Source: Chryseobacterium sp. JV274
Lineage (GTDB): Bacteria > Bacteroidota > Bacteroidia > Flavobacteriales > Weeksellaceae
DNA: 64,000 bases
Assembly (NCBI RefSeq): GCF_903969135.1
Contig: NZ_LR824569.1
Span: 3,803,001 to 3,867,000, forward strand
Direction of reading: 5' to 3'
Position 1 is the stretch's first letter. Each line of letters opens with the position of its first letter. The translations under genes were made by a program, and so were the position numbers. Of this stretch, positions 1-8,014 are shown one piece after another. Below the pieces are notes generated by a model. It was not told where the DNA came from. It saw nothing but the letters and a program-made list of their open reading frames with translations, and made no database searches.

Positions 1-324
1 AAAGTTATTGTAATAAGCAACAGATCCTTCCGGAAGGACACCTTCGATCTGCTTTTCAAAATCTTCCGGATTTTTAAGAGCCTGGAAAACGATTATATGG
101 CTGCTGTCCAGAATTTTTTCCTTATTAAAATAGGATTTGTCTGCCAGTTGTTTCTTGATTTCAGGATCTTTTATAAAGATAAAATTCCATGGCTGGCTGT
201 TAATAGATGAGGGACTGAGATGTAAAATCTCTTGTAAAATTGCGATCTGTTCTTCACTGATTTTTCCCTGTGGGTTATACTTTTTTACAGTATACCTGTT
301 TTTCATTTTGTCTAAAAAGTTCAT
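1..324 (-). CDS. Nitroreductase family protein (partial, C-terminus beyond left edge)
   Basis: FMN-dependent NAD(P)H oxidoreductase of the nitroreductase fold, probably cytoplasmic. The first 108 codons are visible. They start with a basic N-terminus containing NRYTVKKYNP, followed by the family hallmark SPSSINSQPWNF, which contributes to flavin binding, and a KEKILDSSHIIVF strand. The ATG at 324 is the only good start and lies next to an operator shared with the divergent HxlR gene. HxlR regulators commonly control such neighbouring oxidoreductases, so the pair is probably a sensor plus detoxification or redox enzyme. Substrate unknown. The C-terminal half is outside the window. Confidence 0.88.
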   Translation of the reverse strand, partial: MNFLDKMKNRYTVKKYNPQGKISEEQIAILQEILHLSPSSINSQPWNFIFIKDPEIKKQLADKSYFNKEKILDSSHIIVFQALKNPEDFEKQIEGVLPEGSVAYYNNF

Positions 325-326
325 AA

Positions 327-408
327 TTTTATACTATCATTTTTATAGTTACAAAATTAATTTAAGTTTATTAACTTTGCAATAACGGTAAAAAAGGATA
401 GTATAAAA
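327..408. promoter_or_regulatory. Divergent HxlR operator/promoter region
   Basis: A perfect 12-bp inverted repeat lies with TTTTATACTATC at 327-338 and its complement GATAGTATAAAA at 397-408, directly before each of the two divergent start codons. An inner ACTAT/ATAGT pair at 333-337/345-349 repeats the same core. TAACTTTG at 372-379 fits the Bacteroidota -7 motif for the hxlR gene. The layout fits two half-operators bound by the HxlR protein, controlling itself and the nitroreductase. Binding is inferred. Confidence 0.6.
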
Positions 409-756
409 ATGTATACAATAGATGATAAAGCATACCCATGCTGCACCAGTGTAACCATGAGGTTTATAGGCGGAAAATGGAAGGCTGTGATTTTATTTCA
501 CCTGATTGATGGTGCTAAAAGATATAATGAACTAAGAAAAATAATCCCTACCATTACGGAAAGGACACTCAGCCTTCAGCTTAAGCAGCTGGAGGAAGAT
601 GATATTATTGACAGAAAAGTGTTTACAGAAAAACCTCCGTTAATGGTTGAATATACCTTGACAGATTTTGGAAGGACTCTTCTTCCCGTATTGGAAGCAA
701 TTACAGACTGGGGAAAAACAGCTCCGGAAAGATCAAAAAAAATAATCAGGAATTAA
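409..756 (+). CDS. HxlR-family winged-helix transcriptional regulator
   Basis: A 115-aa single-domain regulator. The N-terminus has the HxlR-type cysteine (YPCCTS) followed by the signature GGKWKAVILFHL, then RYNELRKIIP and the recognition region ITERTLSLQLKQLEEDDII, and a wing ending VEYTLTDFGRTLLPVL. Proteins of this family dimerise and often sense electrophiles or oxidants through the N-terminal Cys. It is divergent from a nitroreductase, with an inverted repeat between them, so that enzyme is the likely target. Its end overlaps the convergent rsmD end by 4 nt. Confidence 0.92.
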   Translation: MYTIDDKAYPCCTSVTMRFIGGKWKAVILFHLIDGAKRYNELRKIIPTITERTLSLQLKQLEEDDIIDRKVFTEKPPLMVEYTLTDFGRTLLPVLEAITDWGKTAPERSKKIIRN

Positions 757-1325
757 AGTTCCTGATTATCTTCTTTATTCGGTTCAAAAAAACTGAAACT
801 CACGTTTCCGTATTTTCGGGTATCTATTAGGTTGGGATGTTCAAGCTTCATACGGCTTTGGTGCTCCACGATGAGAACTCCGTTTTCTTTCAGGTATTTA
901 TTGTTTAAAACCAGAGAAATCAATTCATAATACTTCTTTTCTTCCATTTCAAAAGGAGCATCAGAGAAAACAATCTCAAAAGATTTTTTATTTCTGAATT
1001 TTTTAAGCCAGTCAAATACATCACCTCTCTGTACATTGATCTGAAGTGCCATGTCAAGCTCAGAAGCGGTAGTGTTGATAAATGCCGTATGCTTTGGATT
1101 CATTTCTACAGAGGTAACACTTTGGCATCCTCTGGAAGCAAATTCAAAGGTAATAGAGCCAATTCCTGCAAAAAGATCAAGCACGGAGATCGACTGCATA
1201 TCGTATTTGTTTTCCAGAATGCTGAATAAAGCCTCTTTCGCAAAATCGGTGGTAGGCCTTACATCAAAGTTTTTAGGGGCGGCAATTTTTTTGGCTTTCC
1301 ATTTGCCTGATATTATTCTGAACAT
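753..1325 (-). CDS. rsmD: 16S rRNA (guanine(966)-N(2))-methyltransferase RsmD
   Basis: A SAM-dependent rRNA methyltransferase of 190 aa, the usual length for RsmD. It starts FRIISGKWKAKKI and has PTTDFAKEALFSIL, SAM-binding motif I VLDLFAGIGSITFEFASRG and acidic loop VEMNPKH. The motif IV stretch is FSDAPFE instead of the common DPPY/DPPF, so the first proline of the catalytic turn is Ala here. This may be a lineage variant. It lies upstream of, and on the same strand as, no close partner except DUF3822, which precedes it in transcription; the pairing is common in Bacteroidota. Confidence 0.92.
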   Translation of the reverse strand: MFRIISGKWKAKKIAAPKNFDVRPTTDFAKEALFSILENKYDMQSISVLDLFAGIGSITFEFASRGCQSVTSVEMNPKHTAFINTTASELDMALQINVQRGDVFDWLKKFRNKKSFEIVFSDAPFEMEEKKYYELISLVLNNKYLKENGVLIVEHQSRMKLEHPNLIDTRKYGNVSFSFFEPNKEDNQEL

Positions 1326-1408
1326 ATTGTTGTTAGGGTTTAGGTAATAGATTATAGGTGGCAGGTGGTTGTGTTTGGGCTTTAACCCTATTCCCTGCGG
1401 CCTGCAAC

Positions 1409-2125
1409 CTAGTTAAGTATAAAATTCTTGTTTGGAATATTGTCAAAAACAATTTTCAGATTTTTAACAAATTTCTGAAGTTCGGAAATGAATGTTTCAT
1501 TTTCCGTAGTTTCTCCATAAGCATAAAAGCTGGTTTCATTGATTCCAAAACCTATCTTACTCAATGTGAACATAATGAAGTAAAGGAAATCTACTTCTGA
1601 GTTGACATCAAGGTTATTATAAAGGATTATTTTTTTATTGTCAATCGCAAAAAACTCACATTGGTTATGATAAAGATTGATATGAATTTCCTTGTTGGTT
1701 TTATTATTAATTGAACTTAGAAACTTTTCTCCGGAGAAATTAAAATGAACCGGTATCGCAAGCTCTTTTATTTTTTTATAATAATTTTTCGGGAAAGTAT
1801 AATAAAACTGGATATTGAATTTTTTGTTGATAGAAAGCATCAGTTCTTCCCGTTCTTTATCTGCAGGAGCATTGAAGGCTATAAGATCAAATCCGGCCTC
1901 ATGCTCAGAAAAACCTTCAGGCATCAGAGTAAAATGATTAAATGCTGAAATCACCTGGATCTCATCATAGCGCTGCTTAATAAGAACTTCGTCCAGCTTT
2001 TGCTCAATAAGATTGGCTGGGGTCTCTTCAGTAACGAAATAAGATTTTTCCTCCAGAATGTTTTTGTTTTTAACAATCTGGCAGATCAATCCGTCTTTGG
2101 TAAAAAGTAAATTAAGTACGTTCAT
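1409..2125 (-). CDS. DUF3822 family protein
   Basis: A 238-aa protein with no signal peptide that matches the flavobacterial DUF3822 family by overall pattern, including FNHFTLMPEGF near residue 65 and a late FYAYGETTENETFISELQKF segment. Members look like an ASKHA-type (actin/Hsp70-like) fold and are almost always encoded next to rsmD. Function unknown. It is on the same strand as rsmD and 83 bp before it, so probably co-transcribed. ATG at 2125. Confidence 0.8.
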   Translation of the reverse strand: MNVLNLLFTKDGLICQIVKNKNILEEKSYFVTEETPANLIEQKLDEVLIKQRYDEIQVISAFNHFTLMPEGFSEHEAGFDLIAFNAPADKEREELMLSINKKFNIQFYYTFPKNYYKKIKELAIPVHFNFSGEKFLSSINNKTNKEIHINLYHNQCEFFAIDNKKIILYNNLDVNSEVDFLYFIMFTLSKIGFGINETSFYAYGETTENETFISELQKFVKNLKIVFDNIPNKNFILN

Positions 2126-2143
2126 ATTTCAATTGCTGCAAAT

Positions 2144-2638
2144 TTAGTGAAATTCTACCATTACCGCACCCGATTGATGGTGAAGTATTTCCTTATTATA
2201 AAAATCAATATTGACCTGGCTTTCCAATACATCCCAAACCATCCTCTGCAAAGTCCCGTCACCAATGCCATGAACAATTTCCAGTCTCTTCAGGTTGTTC
2301 TTTCTGCAAAACCCGATCACTTCAATCAGTTTTTCCTTTTGTATAAACAATCTTTCAAAGCTGTCATAGTCATTGGGATTCTTTACCAAATTATGAAAAT
2401 GAAGGTCTAAAACCAAATGATTTTTCTGATGTTTCTTAGAAATGATTTTTTTAGGTTCTGCTTTTCTTATTACTCTGATATTTTCATAAAGATCAGAATC
2501 CTTAGGAACCAGTTTTTCTTTAGGATATTGGTGGGTAAAGCCATATTCATCTTTAAAAACGACAATATTTCCCTTCACGGAAGTTACCACTCCGTTTAAA
2601 TCTTCATCTACTACCGAAACCTTGTCGCCGATTTTCAT
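2144..2638 (-). CDS. Smr-domain protein (DUF2027-like N-terminus)
   Basis: The N-terminus MKIGDKVSVVDEDLNG is a small beta-rich, KOW/SH3-like region, followed by a basic linker. The C-terminus is an Smr domain: LDLHFHNL, then LEIVHGIGDGTLQRMVWDVL, which carries the HGxGxG nuclease/nucleic-acid signature. A TTG at 2662 would add eight residues, but the ATG at 2638 fits the conserved family start and is preferred, giving 164 aa. It lies 18 bp before the DUF3822 gene on the same strand. Smr domains act on nucleic acids; the target here is unknown. Confidence 0.85.
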   Translation of the reverse strand: MKIGDKVSVVDEDLNGVVTSVKGNIVVFKDEYGFTHQYPKEKLVPKDSDLYENIRVIRKAEPKKIISKKHQKNHLVLDLHFHNLVKNPNDYDSFERLFIQKEKLIEVIGFCRKNNLKRLEIVHGIGDGTLQRMVWDVLESQVNIDFYNKEILHHQSGAVMVEFH

Positions 2639-2721
2639 ATTTTTAAGACTTGTCTGAACCAATTATTGTACAAAGGTAGAAAGTAAAATGTATGAAATCA
2701 AACTCCTCTACACTTAAACAC

Positions 2722-3219
2722 TCAAACTCTCGGTCCAAGTTCAATAATTTCCAGATCTTTGATTTCCTCACCGTCTACCACAAAGCGCATCATCGTCCTT
2801 ACTTTATGCCAGCCCTGTTTTCCACAGGCACCGGGATTAAGATGCAGCAGGTTGTTTTTCTCATCATACATCGCTTTCAAAATATGCGAATGTCCCGAGA
2901 TAAATAATTTAGGCGCTTTTTCTGCTATTTCTTTTTTAGTAAGTGGAGTATATTTTCCGGGATAACCTCCGATATGAATCATCAAAACCTCCAGCTTTTC
3001 ACAAAAGAAACGGTTGACCTCCGGAAATTCAGCCTGGATTTTAGCATCATCAATGTTGCCGTACACTCCTTTCAGAGGTTTTATCTTTTCCAGCTGCTCA
3101 ATGACGTCAAGATTTCCAAAATCTCCACAATGCCATACTTCGTCAGCCTGAGAAGCGTATTCCAGGATCCGGTCATCAATATAAGAATGCGAGTCGGAAA
3201 GGAGAAGGATCTTTGTCAT
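2722..3219 (-). CDS. YfcE/MJ0936-type metallophosphoesterase
   Basis: A compact 165-aa phosphodiesterase of the calcineurin superfamily. Two-metal motifs in order are LSDSHS at the N-terminus, HCGDFG, GNIDD, MIHIGG and SGHSH, ending with LNPGACG, which is typical of the YfcE family. Such enzymes hydrolyse phosphodiesters, often tested with artificial substrates; the natural substrate is unclear. The start codon overlaps the stop of the upstream secreted-protein gene by one base (TAATG), implying translational coupling. Confidence 0.92.
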   Translation of the reverse strand: MTKILLLSDSHSYIDDRILEYASQADEVWHCGDFGNLDVIEQLEKIKPLKGVYGNIDDAKIQAEFPEVNRFFCEKLEVLMIHIGGYPGKYTPLTKKEIAEKAPKLFISGHSHILKAMYDEKNNLLHLNPGACGKQGWHKVRTMMRFVVDGEEIKDLEIIELGPRV

Positions 3220-3668
3220 TATCTAAGGGTTCTTTCTGTAATATTTTCGTGGTATTTATCTTTGAATATCGCTACACGTTCAGGATTCAGTTCTCCGTCA
3301 TGATTGATTACTCGTTCTTTTAATAACCATTTTACCAGTTTTTCCATTCCTTTTTTAGAATTCATAAAATTGGCAATTTTGGCTATATCTGTTGATTCTA
3401 CTTTTGTTTTTTCAGGCAGAAAATTCAGGATAAAATAATCATCACTTACATAGCTTGGTGTTTCATTGTCCATATATTGGTAAAGAAGAATCTCTTCATC
3501 ATTCTTCATAGAAAAAAATGAATACTGGGCCACATTAATTTTTTCAGCTTTCAGAATCTGCTTTCCATCTAATAAAACTTTATCATCTTTGATGGTGACG
3601 TCCTGAGAAAAATATAAATTACAGCTTATCATCAGGAAGAAGAAAGTCAATAATCTGTTTACTGCCAT
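3219..3668 (-). CDS. Secreted hypothetical protein
   Basis: A 149-aa protein with an N-terminal signal peptide (RLLTFFFLMISCNLYFSQ) and a mature part of mixed charge. The sequence gives no recognised domain. A motif FMNSKKGMEKLVKWLLKERV near residues 100-120 looks helical. Probably exported to the periplasm. It is coupled to the downstream phosphoesterase by a one-base stop/start overlap, so the two are likely expressed together; whether they share a role cannot be told. Confidence 0.75.
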   Translation of the reverse strand: MAVNRLLTFFFLMISCNLYFSQDVTIKDDKVLLDGKQILKAEKINVAQYSFFSMKNDEEILLYQYMDNETPSYVSDDYFILNFLPEKTKVESTDIAKIANFMNSKKGMEKLVKWLLKERVINHDGELNPERVAIFKDKYHENITERTLR

Positions 3669-3755
3669 TTTTTGATTTTTTTTTAAGACTGCAAATATAA
3701 GAAGCTTTAATAAACTTATAAGATCTGATTCCTTTCAGAGAATAATGTAAGGATA

Positions 3756-4220
3756 TCAGTCAGTAATATTTTTTGTTCTTCGGATAGAATCCAGTTTCTT
3801 TTCTATATCCGCACTGAAAACCTTTTTTAGTTTCAGTTGATTTTCCGTAAGCTTTGAAATAACAAAAGTACCGGTCATATTCGTATTGGAAGGAAATACT
3901 AAAGTTACTGTAGAATCTGAGGCTTTTTTCCAGCTCCCGATGTAACGGTCTGGTTTTTCATTTTTAGTAACCGGTTCTTCCAGAGTATCATATCTTAATG
4001 AAGATTTAATCAGGTTTCCTGTGACTTTTCCATTTTTCTGAAATCTGATTCCTTCTCTTCTTGCCTCAAAACCATCCTGCTTTTCGTAGGTATAAATATA
4101 AGTATCCATTTTACTGAGATTCCAGGTTTGTAAAAGTAAAGGATTGGAAGTTCTGTTCTGGGCTTTGATACCACTGACTGCGAAAAGAGAGAAAATACAG
4201 ATACAAATAGTCTTTTTCAT
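3756..4220 (-). CDS. Secreted lipocalin-like hypothetical protein
   Basis: A 154-aa protein with a clear signal peptide (MKKTICICIFSLFAVSGIKAQ). The mature part begins with LLLQTWNLSKMDTY and has several beta-strand stretches (GIRFQKNGKVTGNL, IGSWKKASDSTVTLVFP, GTFVISKLTENQLKLKK). This is the pattern of small lipocalin-like domains, where the first segment reads as a W near the strand start. The assignment is by pattern only. It is divergent from the serine hydrolase gene that follows. Confidence 0.65.
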   Translation of the reverse strand: MKKTICICIFSLFAVSGIKAQNRTSNPLLLQTWNLSKMDTYIYTYEKQDGFEARREGIRFQKNGKVTGNLIKSSLRYDTLEEPVTKNEKPDRYIGSWKKASDSTVTLVFPSNTNMTGTFVISKLTENQLKLKKVFSADIEKKLDSIRRTKNITD

Positions 4221-4262
4221 GAATACAACGGGTTTATCAGTAAAATATGTAAACTTTTAACC

Positions 4263-4300
4263 ATGCTAAAATTAGCATCACTTAATATTTAGTAAATTTG
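4263..4300 (+). promoter_or_regulatory. Promoter of the class C serine hydrolase with a palindrome at the -33 region
   Basis: TAAATTTG at 4293-4300 matches the flavobacterial -7 motif, 18 bp before the ATG at 4319. Just upstream is a 16-bp inverted repeat, ATGCTA-AAAT-TAGCAT (4263-4278), where the -33 region would lie. The position suggests an operator, but no regulator is identified. Confidence 0.45.
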
Positions 4301-4318
4301 GGAAAATTAAAATAAACA

Positions 4319-5863
4319 ATGAAACAGAAACTTTCTTTTTTCATTTTTCTTTTGACCGTAGGACTGGCCAATGCGCAGGTTGAAGAAAAAAAACTGGACG
4401 AGCTGATCCAAAATACCCTGAAAACCTTTGATGTGCCTGGAATGTCCGTGGGAATTGTAAAAGATGGAAAAATGATTTATTCCAAAGGTTTTGGAGTACG
4501 TTCTCTTACGAGCAAACAGCCTATGGATGATAATACATTGGTGGGAATTGCTTCCAATTCTAAAGGTTTTACATGTACAGCATTAGCAATCTTAGCAGAT
4601 GAAGGAAAACTGAACTGGGATGATAAAGTTTCAAAATATATTCCTGAGTTTCAAATGTATGATCCTTACGTTTCTCAAAATGTAACGATAAAAGATCTTA
4701 TTACGCACAGAGCCGGATTGGGCCTTGGACAGGGAGATCTTATGTTTTTTCCGGAAGGAGGGAACTTAACGGTGAATGATATTGTTCATAATGTGAGATA
4801 CCTGAAACCTGAGAATCCTTTCAGAACAAAATTAGATTACAATAACATCATGTTTATTGTTGCCGGAGAAGTAATTCACAGAGTTTCAGGATTAAGCTGG
4901 GCAGAATTTATCGAACAGAGAATCATGAAACCTGTAGGGATGACTTCAAGCTTTGGGAGCTATAACAGAGCAAAGTCTGTAACGAATAAAATTGATGCAC
5001 ATGCTCCTGTAGACGGAAAAGCAATTGCCGTTCCCCACGACTGGAACGAAACAGCAAATGCCGCAGGGGGAATTATGAGTAATATTAAGGATATGACAGT
5101 TTGGGCAGAATGTCTGTTGAATAATTTCACCACCAAGGATGGGAAAAAATTAGTTTCAGATAAAAATGCTCAGCAGCTGTGGAATCTTCAGATCCCTGAT
5201 AGAGTAGCGGCAAAAAATCCATATGATACAAGCTTCTACGGATATGGTTTAGGCTGGTTCCTGAGCGATGTTAAAGGACATAAGCAGGTACAGCATACCG
5301 GTGGATTAATCGGAACTGTTACCCAGTTTACTTTAATTCCGGATATGAAGCTGGGCATTGTAGTATTGACGAACCAGCAGTCCGGAGCTGCTTTCAATAC
5401 CATTACTAATACTGTGAAAGATTCTTATCTTGGCGTAGCAGACAGAAACTGGCTGAAAACATATGGGGACAGAATGTCTAAGATGGAAGCAGATTTTAAT
5501 AAACAAAAGAAAGATGCTTTTGTAAAATCAGAAACATTTAAAAAAGAGAAATCTTTTCAGCCAAAAGCAGAGCAGTTTACAGGAACTTATAATGACGTAT
5601 GGTTTGGTGATGTGGAAATTGCGCAACAGGGAAATACTTACAGAATTTCATGCAAAAACTCTCCAAGATTAAAAGGAGAATTGCTTCCTTATTCTAACAA
5701 TTCTTTTATTATCAAATGGGATGACAGAAGCTATGATGCAGATGCTTATATTATTTTCAGTTATGATGAAAACGGAAAGGCAGAATCTGCAAAATTAAAA
5801 GCGATTTCTGATGTGACAGATTTCAGTTTTGATTTTGATGATCTGGATTTGAAGAAAAAATAA
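4319..5863 (+). CDS. Class C beta-lactamase-family serine hydrolase with C-terminal DUF3471-like domain
   Basis: An exported 514-aa serine hydrolase of the penicillin-binding-protein-like/beta-lactamase family. It has a signal peptide to about residue 19 (ANAQ). The catalytic SxxK is S79-N-S-K82, the YxN motif is Y174-N-N176, and the third motif is H326-T-G-G. Residues ~1-380 form the hydrolase; ~400-514 look like the beta-rich DUF3471 tail often attached to such enzymes. Family members act as D-Ala-D-Ala peptidases, esterases or amidases. Nothing here supports calling it a resistance beta-lactamase. Monocistronic with its own promoter. Confidence 0.88.
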   Translation: MKQKLSFFIFLLTVGLANAQVEEKKLDELIQNTLKTFDVPGMSVGIVKDGKMIYSKGFGVRSLTSKQPMDDNTLVGIASNSKGFTCTALAILADEGKLNWDDKVSKYIPEFQMYDPYVSQNVTIKDLITHRAGLGLGQGDLMFFPEGGNLTVNDIVHNVRYLKPENPFRTKLDYNNIMFIVAGEVIHRVSGLSWAEFIEQRIMKPVGMTSSFGSYNRAKSVTNKIDAHAPVDGKAIAVPHDWNETANAAGGIMSNIKDMTVWAECLLNNFTTKDGKKLVSDKNAQQLWNLQIPDRVAAKNPYDTSFYGYGLGWFLSDVKGHKQVQHTGGLIGTVTQFTLIPDMKLGIVVLTNQQSGAAFNTITNTVKDSYLGVADRNWLKTYGDRMSKMEADFNKQKKDAFVKSETFKKEKSFQPKAEQFTGTYNDVWFGDVEIAQQGNTYRISCKNSPRLKGELLPYSNNSFIIKWDDRSYDADAYIIFSYDENGKAESAKLKAISDVTDFSFDFDDLDLKKK

Positions 5864-5924
5864 AAGATAAAAACATAGAAAAATATTCAAAAGATCGGGC
5901 TTTGGTTCGTTCTTTTTTGTTTGT

Positions 5925-6030
5925 TAACCACGAATACCACTAATATATTCACGGATGACACTAATTTTAATAATAATTGAAAATTAGAACTTATATAATT
6001 CAATAGGAACAGGCTAAAGCCCGTTTTTCT
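5925..6030. repeat. Intergenic repeat-type sequences (direct motif and GGCT-AA-AGCC hairpin)
   Basis: The 268-bp gap after the serine hydrolase holds no gene. It contains CCACGAATACCACTAATATA followed by CACGGATGACACTAATTTTA, two partly similar halves, and then a small hairpin GGCTAAAGCC at 6012-6021. Both look like the dispersed noncoding repeats common in Bacteroidota genomes. That identification is from memory of such sequences, not from other copies here. Confidence 0.4.
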
Positions 6031-6053
6031 TATATACAATGTAGCCAAAACTT

Positions 6054-6105
6054 AACCACCCCGTCAAAAAATAATTTTTTTGCCACCCCTCCAGAGGAGG
6101 GGAAT
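6054..6105 (+). repeat. REP-like palindromic dispersed repeat, copy 1
   Basis: The element starts AACCACCCCGTCAAAA, has an AT spacer, then TTTTGCCACCCCTCC and a short GGAGGGG hairpin ending in GGAAT. The same element occurs in reverse orientation at 59282-59335, differing mainly in the spacer and hairpin loop. Two copies 53 kb apart, both in intergenic DNA, show it is a dispersed repeat, probably a REP/MITE-like element. Confidence 0.75.
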
Positions 6106-6131
6106 ATGAAGTCTGTAAAAGGAATGGTAGT

Positions 6132-7025
6132 TTACTGTACAAGATTCAGATCCTGATTTGCTAAAGTAAGCTCTGTATTAAGGTGTTGTTTTTCAAAGAA
6201 ATTTTTTAGTTCAAGAAGTCTTTTCTTATTGTCATAATGAATGCTTGAATTCAGTTTCCTTTGACACAATGAGCAAGCTCTTGCAAGGTGATAATCTGTT
6301 TCTGTAAGTGAATTGGTTCCATTCATCACACAGTTGGCATTCAGACAATGGCTGATTCCGAACATATGCCCGATCTCGTGGGAACTGATCTTTATTAATC
6401 TTAAAAAAGTTTCATTGAAATTGGAATCGGTTAAATGACCATTTGCAAATCTGTACATAGAGGTTACCCCTACACCTTCTTCATAAGAAGCCAGCCCAAA
6501 AACGTAATTCCATTCTGGTTTCGGGAAAAGATCTTTCTCTGTAATTCCCATCAGTACTACAGCATCTTTAGGTTTTCTTTTGATCAGAATGCTGTCCAGT
6601 ACATAACCTGCCAGAACTTGTTCGTGTCCTTCCTTTGAAATTCTTTTGACTTTTTCAGGAAAGATCGTATTGGGTAAAACGGGAAGGATTTTTATTTCCA
6701 GCTGGAAATATATTTTTAAATATTCTTTGGTGAGTGCTATTTCTCTTTTCTGAAGTTCATCAAAAGTTCCAATGGGTTGAAGATAAATAGTATTTTTTCC
6801 AGGTTCAGGTTTTATTTTTTTTAATTTCTGAAAATCTTCAAATGTCTGGAAATGCTCATCATGGTTATACCGCCAGCTTCCGGGTTTTGGAGAAGCCGGG
6901 AGTTTTATATCATTCAGTGCAGTCGATTCAAAATAAGATTTCTTCTGTTTCTGACATGAAAAAAGAAAGATGAATAGAGCTGCATAAAAAAAGAGAGATG
7001 TAACGTTATATTTTCCCTGGTTCAT
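6132..7025 (-). CDS. Archaemetzincin-type zinc metalloprotease, lipoprotein
   Basis: A predicted secreted zinc peptidase. With the ATG at 7025 it has 297 aa and a lipoprotein signal ending LFSC (C24). The catalytic zinc site is H216-E-I-G-H220 extended to H226. Then follow C227, C232, the Met at 234 and the C251/C254 pair, the full archaemetzincin pattern with its structural zinc site. A GTG at 7076 would add 17 residues and lose the signal, so it is not chosen. The first 20 nt overlap the end of sixA, so the two are probably translated together. Substrate unknown. Confidence 0.85.
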   Translation of the reverse strand: MNQGKYNVTSLFFYAALFIFLFSCQKQKKSYFESTALNDIKLPASPKPGSWRYNHDEHFQTFEDFQKLKKIKPEPGKNTIYLQPIGTFDELQKREIALTKEYLKIYFQLEIKILPVLPNTIFPEKVKRISKEGHEQVLAGYVLDSILIKRKPKDAVVLMGITEKDLFPKPEWNYVFGLASYEEGVGVTSMYRFANGHLTDSNFNETFLRLIKISSHEIGHMFGISHCLNANCVMNGTNSLTETDYHLARACSLCQRKLNSSIHYDNKKRLLELKNFFEKQHLNTELTLANQDLNLVQ

Positions 7026-7482
7026 AAAAGAACAGAAGTTTCTTTTTGGCACCGTCAAATTCTGACCACGATTCACAGTCTACTTCAAAACCAGCGACTC
7101 CGCATGTGGGAAAATGAAAAATATCTTCAGAAATGGAATTGGCAAAATTTGAAATTCCATTATTGTGAGAGAAAAAAGCAACTGAATTCAGGGTGTCATC
7201 CAGGTCATAAATTACAGATTCAAAACTTCTTTCCGAAGGATTGTACAATTTTTCATCAGTAGAACAGTTAAGTTGATAAGCCTGATTAAAAATTTTACAC
7301 GTATTCAGTGCACGCACCGCGGGGCTTGACACAAAGTGATCGATGGAAATATTATTGTTTTTAAGGAATCTGGACATGTGCATAGCGTCTGTCAAACCTT
7401 TGTCTGCCAATGGTCTGTCAAAGTCCTCCGTTTCCTCCGGCCAGTCGCTTTTTGCATGTCTTACGAGGATGAGTTTCTTCAT
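7006..7482 (-). CDS. sixA: SixA-type histidine phosphatase
   Basis: A 158-aa histidine phosphatase. The N-terminal LILVRHAKSDWP supplies the catalytic RH, FVSSPAVRALNTC the second arginine, and VAFFSHNNGISNFAN the second histidine region. Short length and the RHAKS motif fit the SixA subgroup, which removes phosphate from phosphohistidine. It is divergent from ruvX and overlaps the archaemetzincin start by 20 nt. Confidence 0.85.
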   Translation of the reverse strand: MKKLILVRHAKSDWPEETEDFDRPLADKGLTDAMHMSRFLKNNNISIDHFVSSPAVRALNTCKIFNQAYQLNCSTDEKLYNPSERSFESVIYDLDDTLNSVAFFSHNNGISNFANSISEDIFHFPTCGVAGFEVDCESWSEFDGAKKKLLFFYEPGKI

Positions 7483-7582
7483 ATAATTGTTTTTTGGAAG
7501 ATTAAAATTATAAAAAAAATAATGGAATAAAACATGATTTATATAAAAAAACTGCGTTATGAATAAAATCAGTAAATTTTAC

Positions 7583-7590
7583 TAAATTTG
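7583..7590 (+). promoter_or_regulatory. -7 promoter element of ruvX-def
   Basis: TAAATTTG fits TAnnTTTG and ends only 7 nt before the ruvX ATG at 7598. The transcript would therefore be leaderless or nearly so. Confidence 0.5.
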
Positions 7591-7597
7591 CAGACTT

Positions 7598-8014
7598 ATG
7601 GGACAAATCCTTGCAATTGACTACGGAAAGGCTCGTTGTGGTATCGCTGCAACAGATGATATGCAGATTATAGCCAGTGGGCTGGAGACTGTAGAGAACC
7701 GTTTTTTAATGGAATTTTTGAAAAAATATTTCAATGAAAATAAGGTAGATGAAGTGGTAATTGGGCTTCCCATAGATTTGAAAGGAAACGTTTCGGAAAT
7801 CGAAACTGATATTTTAAAATTCATTGAAGAATTTAAAAAAGAATTTTCGGATATTGCGGTCCATCGTTTTGATGAAAGGTTTACTTCCAAAATGGCTTCG
7901 TTTTTTATTTCTCAAAGTGGAAAAAACAAAAAAAAGAGGCAGGAAAAAGGATTAATAGATAAAGTAAGTGCAACCATCATATTGCAGAATTTTTTAGAAC
8001 AAAAATTAAGATGA
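7598..8014 (+). CDS. ruvX: Holliday junction resolvase-like RuvX/YqgF
   Basis: A 138-aa RNase H-fold protein. It begins ILAIDYGKARCGIAATD, where the first catalytic Asp sits in AIDYG, has VVIGLPIDLKGN and ends with RFDERFTS plus KGLIDKVSATIILQNFL, which carries the last acidic residue. Members act in pre-16S rRNA 5' maturation and possibly junction processing. Stop and start overlap def by 4 nt (ATGA). Confidence 0.93.
   Translation: MGQILAIDYGKARCGIAATDDMQIIASGLETVENRFLMEFLKKYFNENKVDEVVIGLPIDLKGNVSEIETDILKFIEEFKKEFSDIAVHRFDERFTSKMASFFISQSGKNKKKRQEKGLIDKVSATIILQNFLEQKLR

Noticed and set aside
137-385. 82-codon plus-strand frame over the nitroreductase
   Set aside because: Antisense shadow covering a well-supported gene and its operator.
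4319-5863. Annotation as a resistance beta-lactamase
   Set aside because: The SxxK, YxN and HTGG motifs fit the broad serine hydrolase family, and the C-terminal DUF3471-like domain points to a peptidase or esterase.
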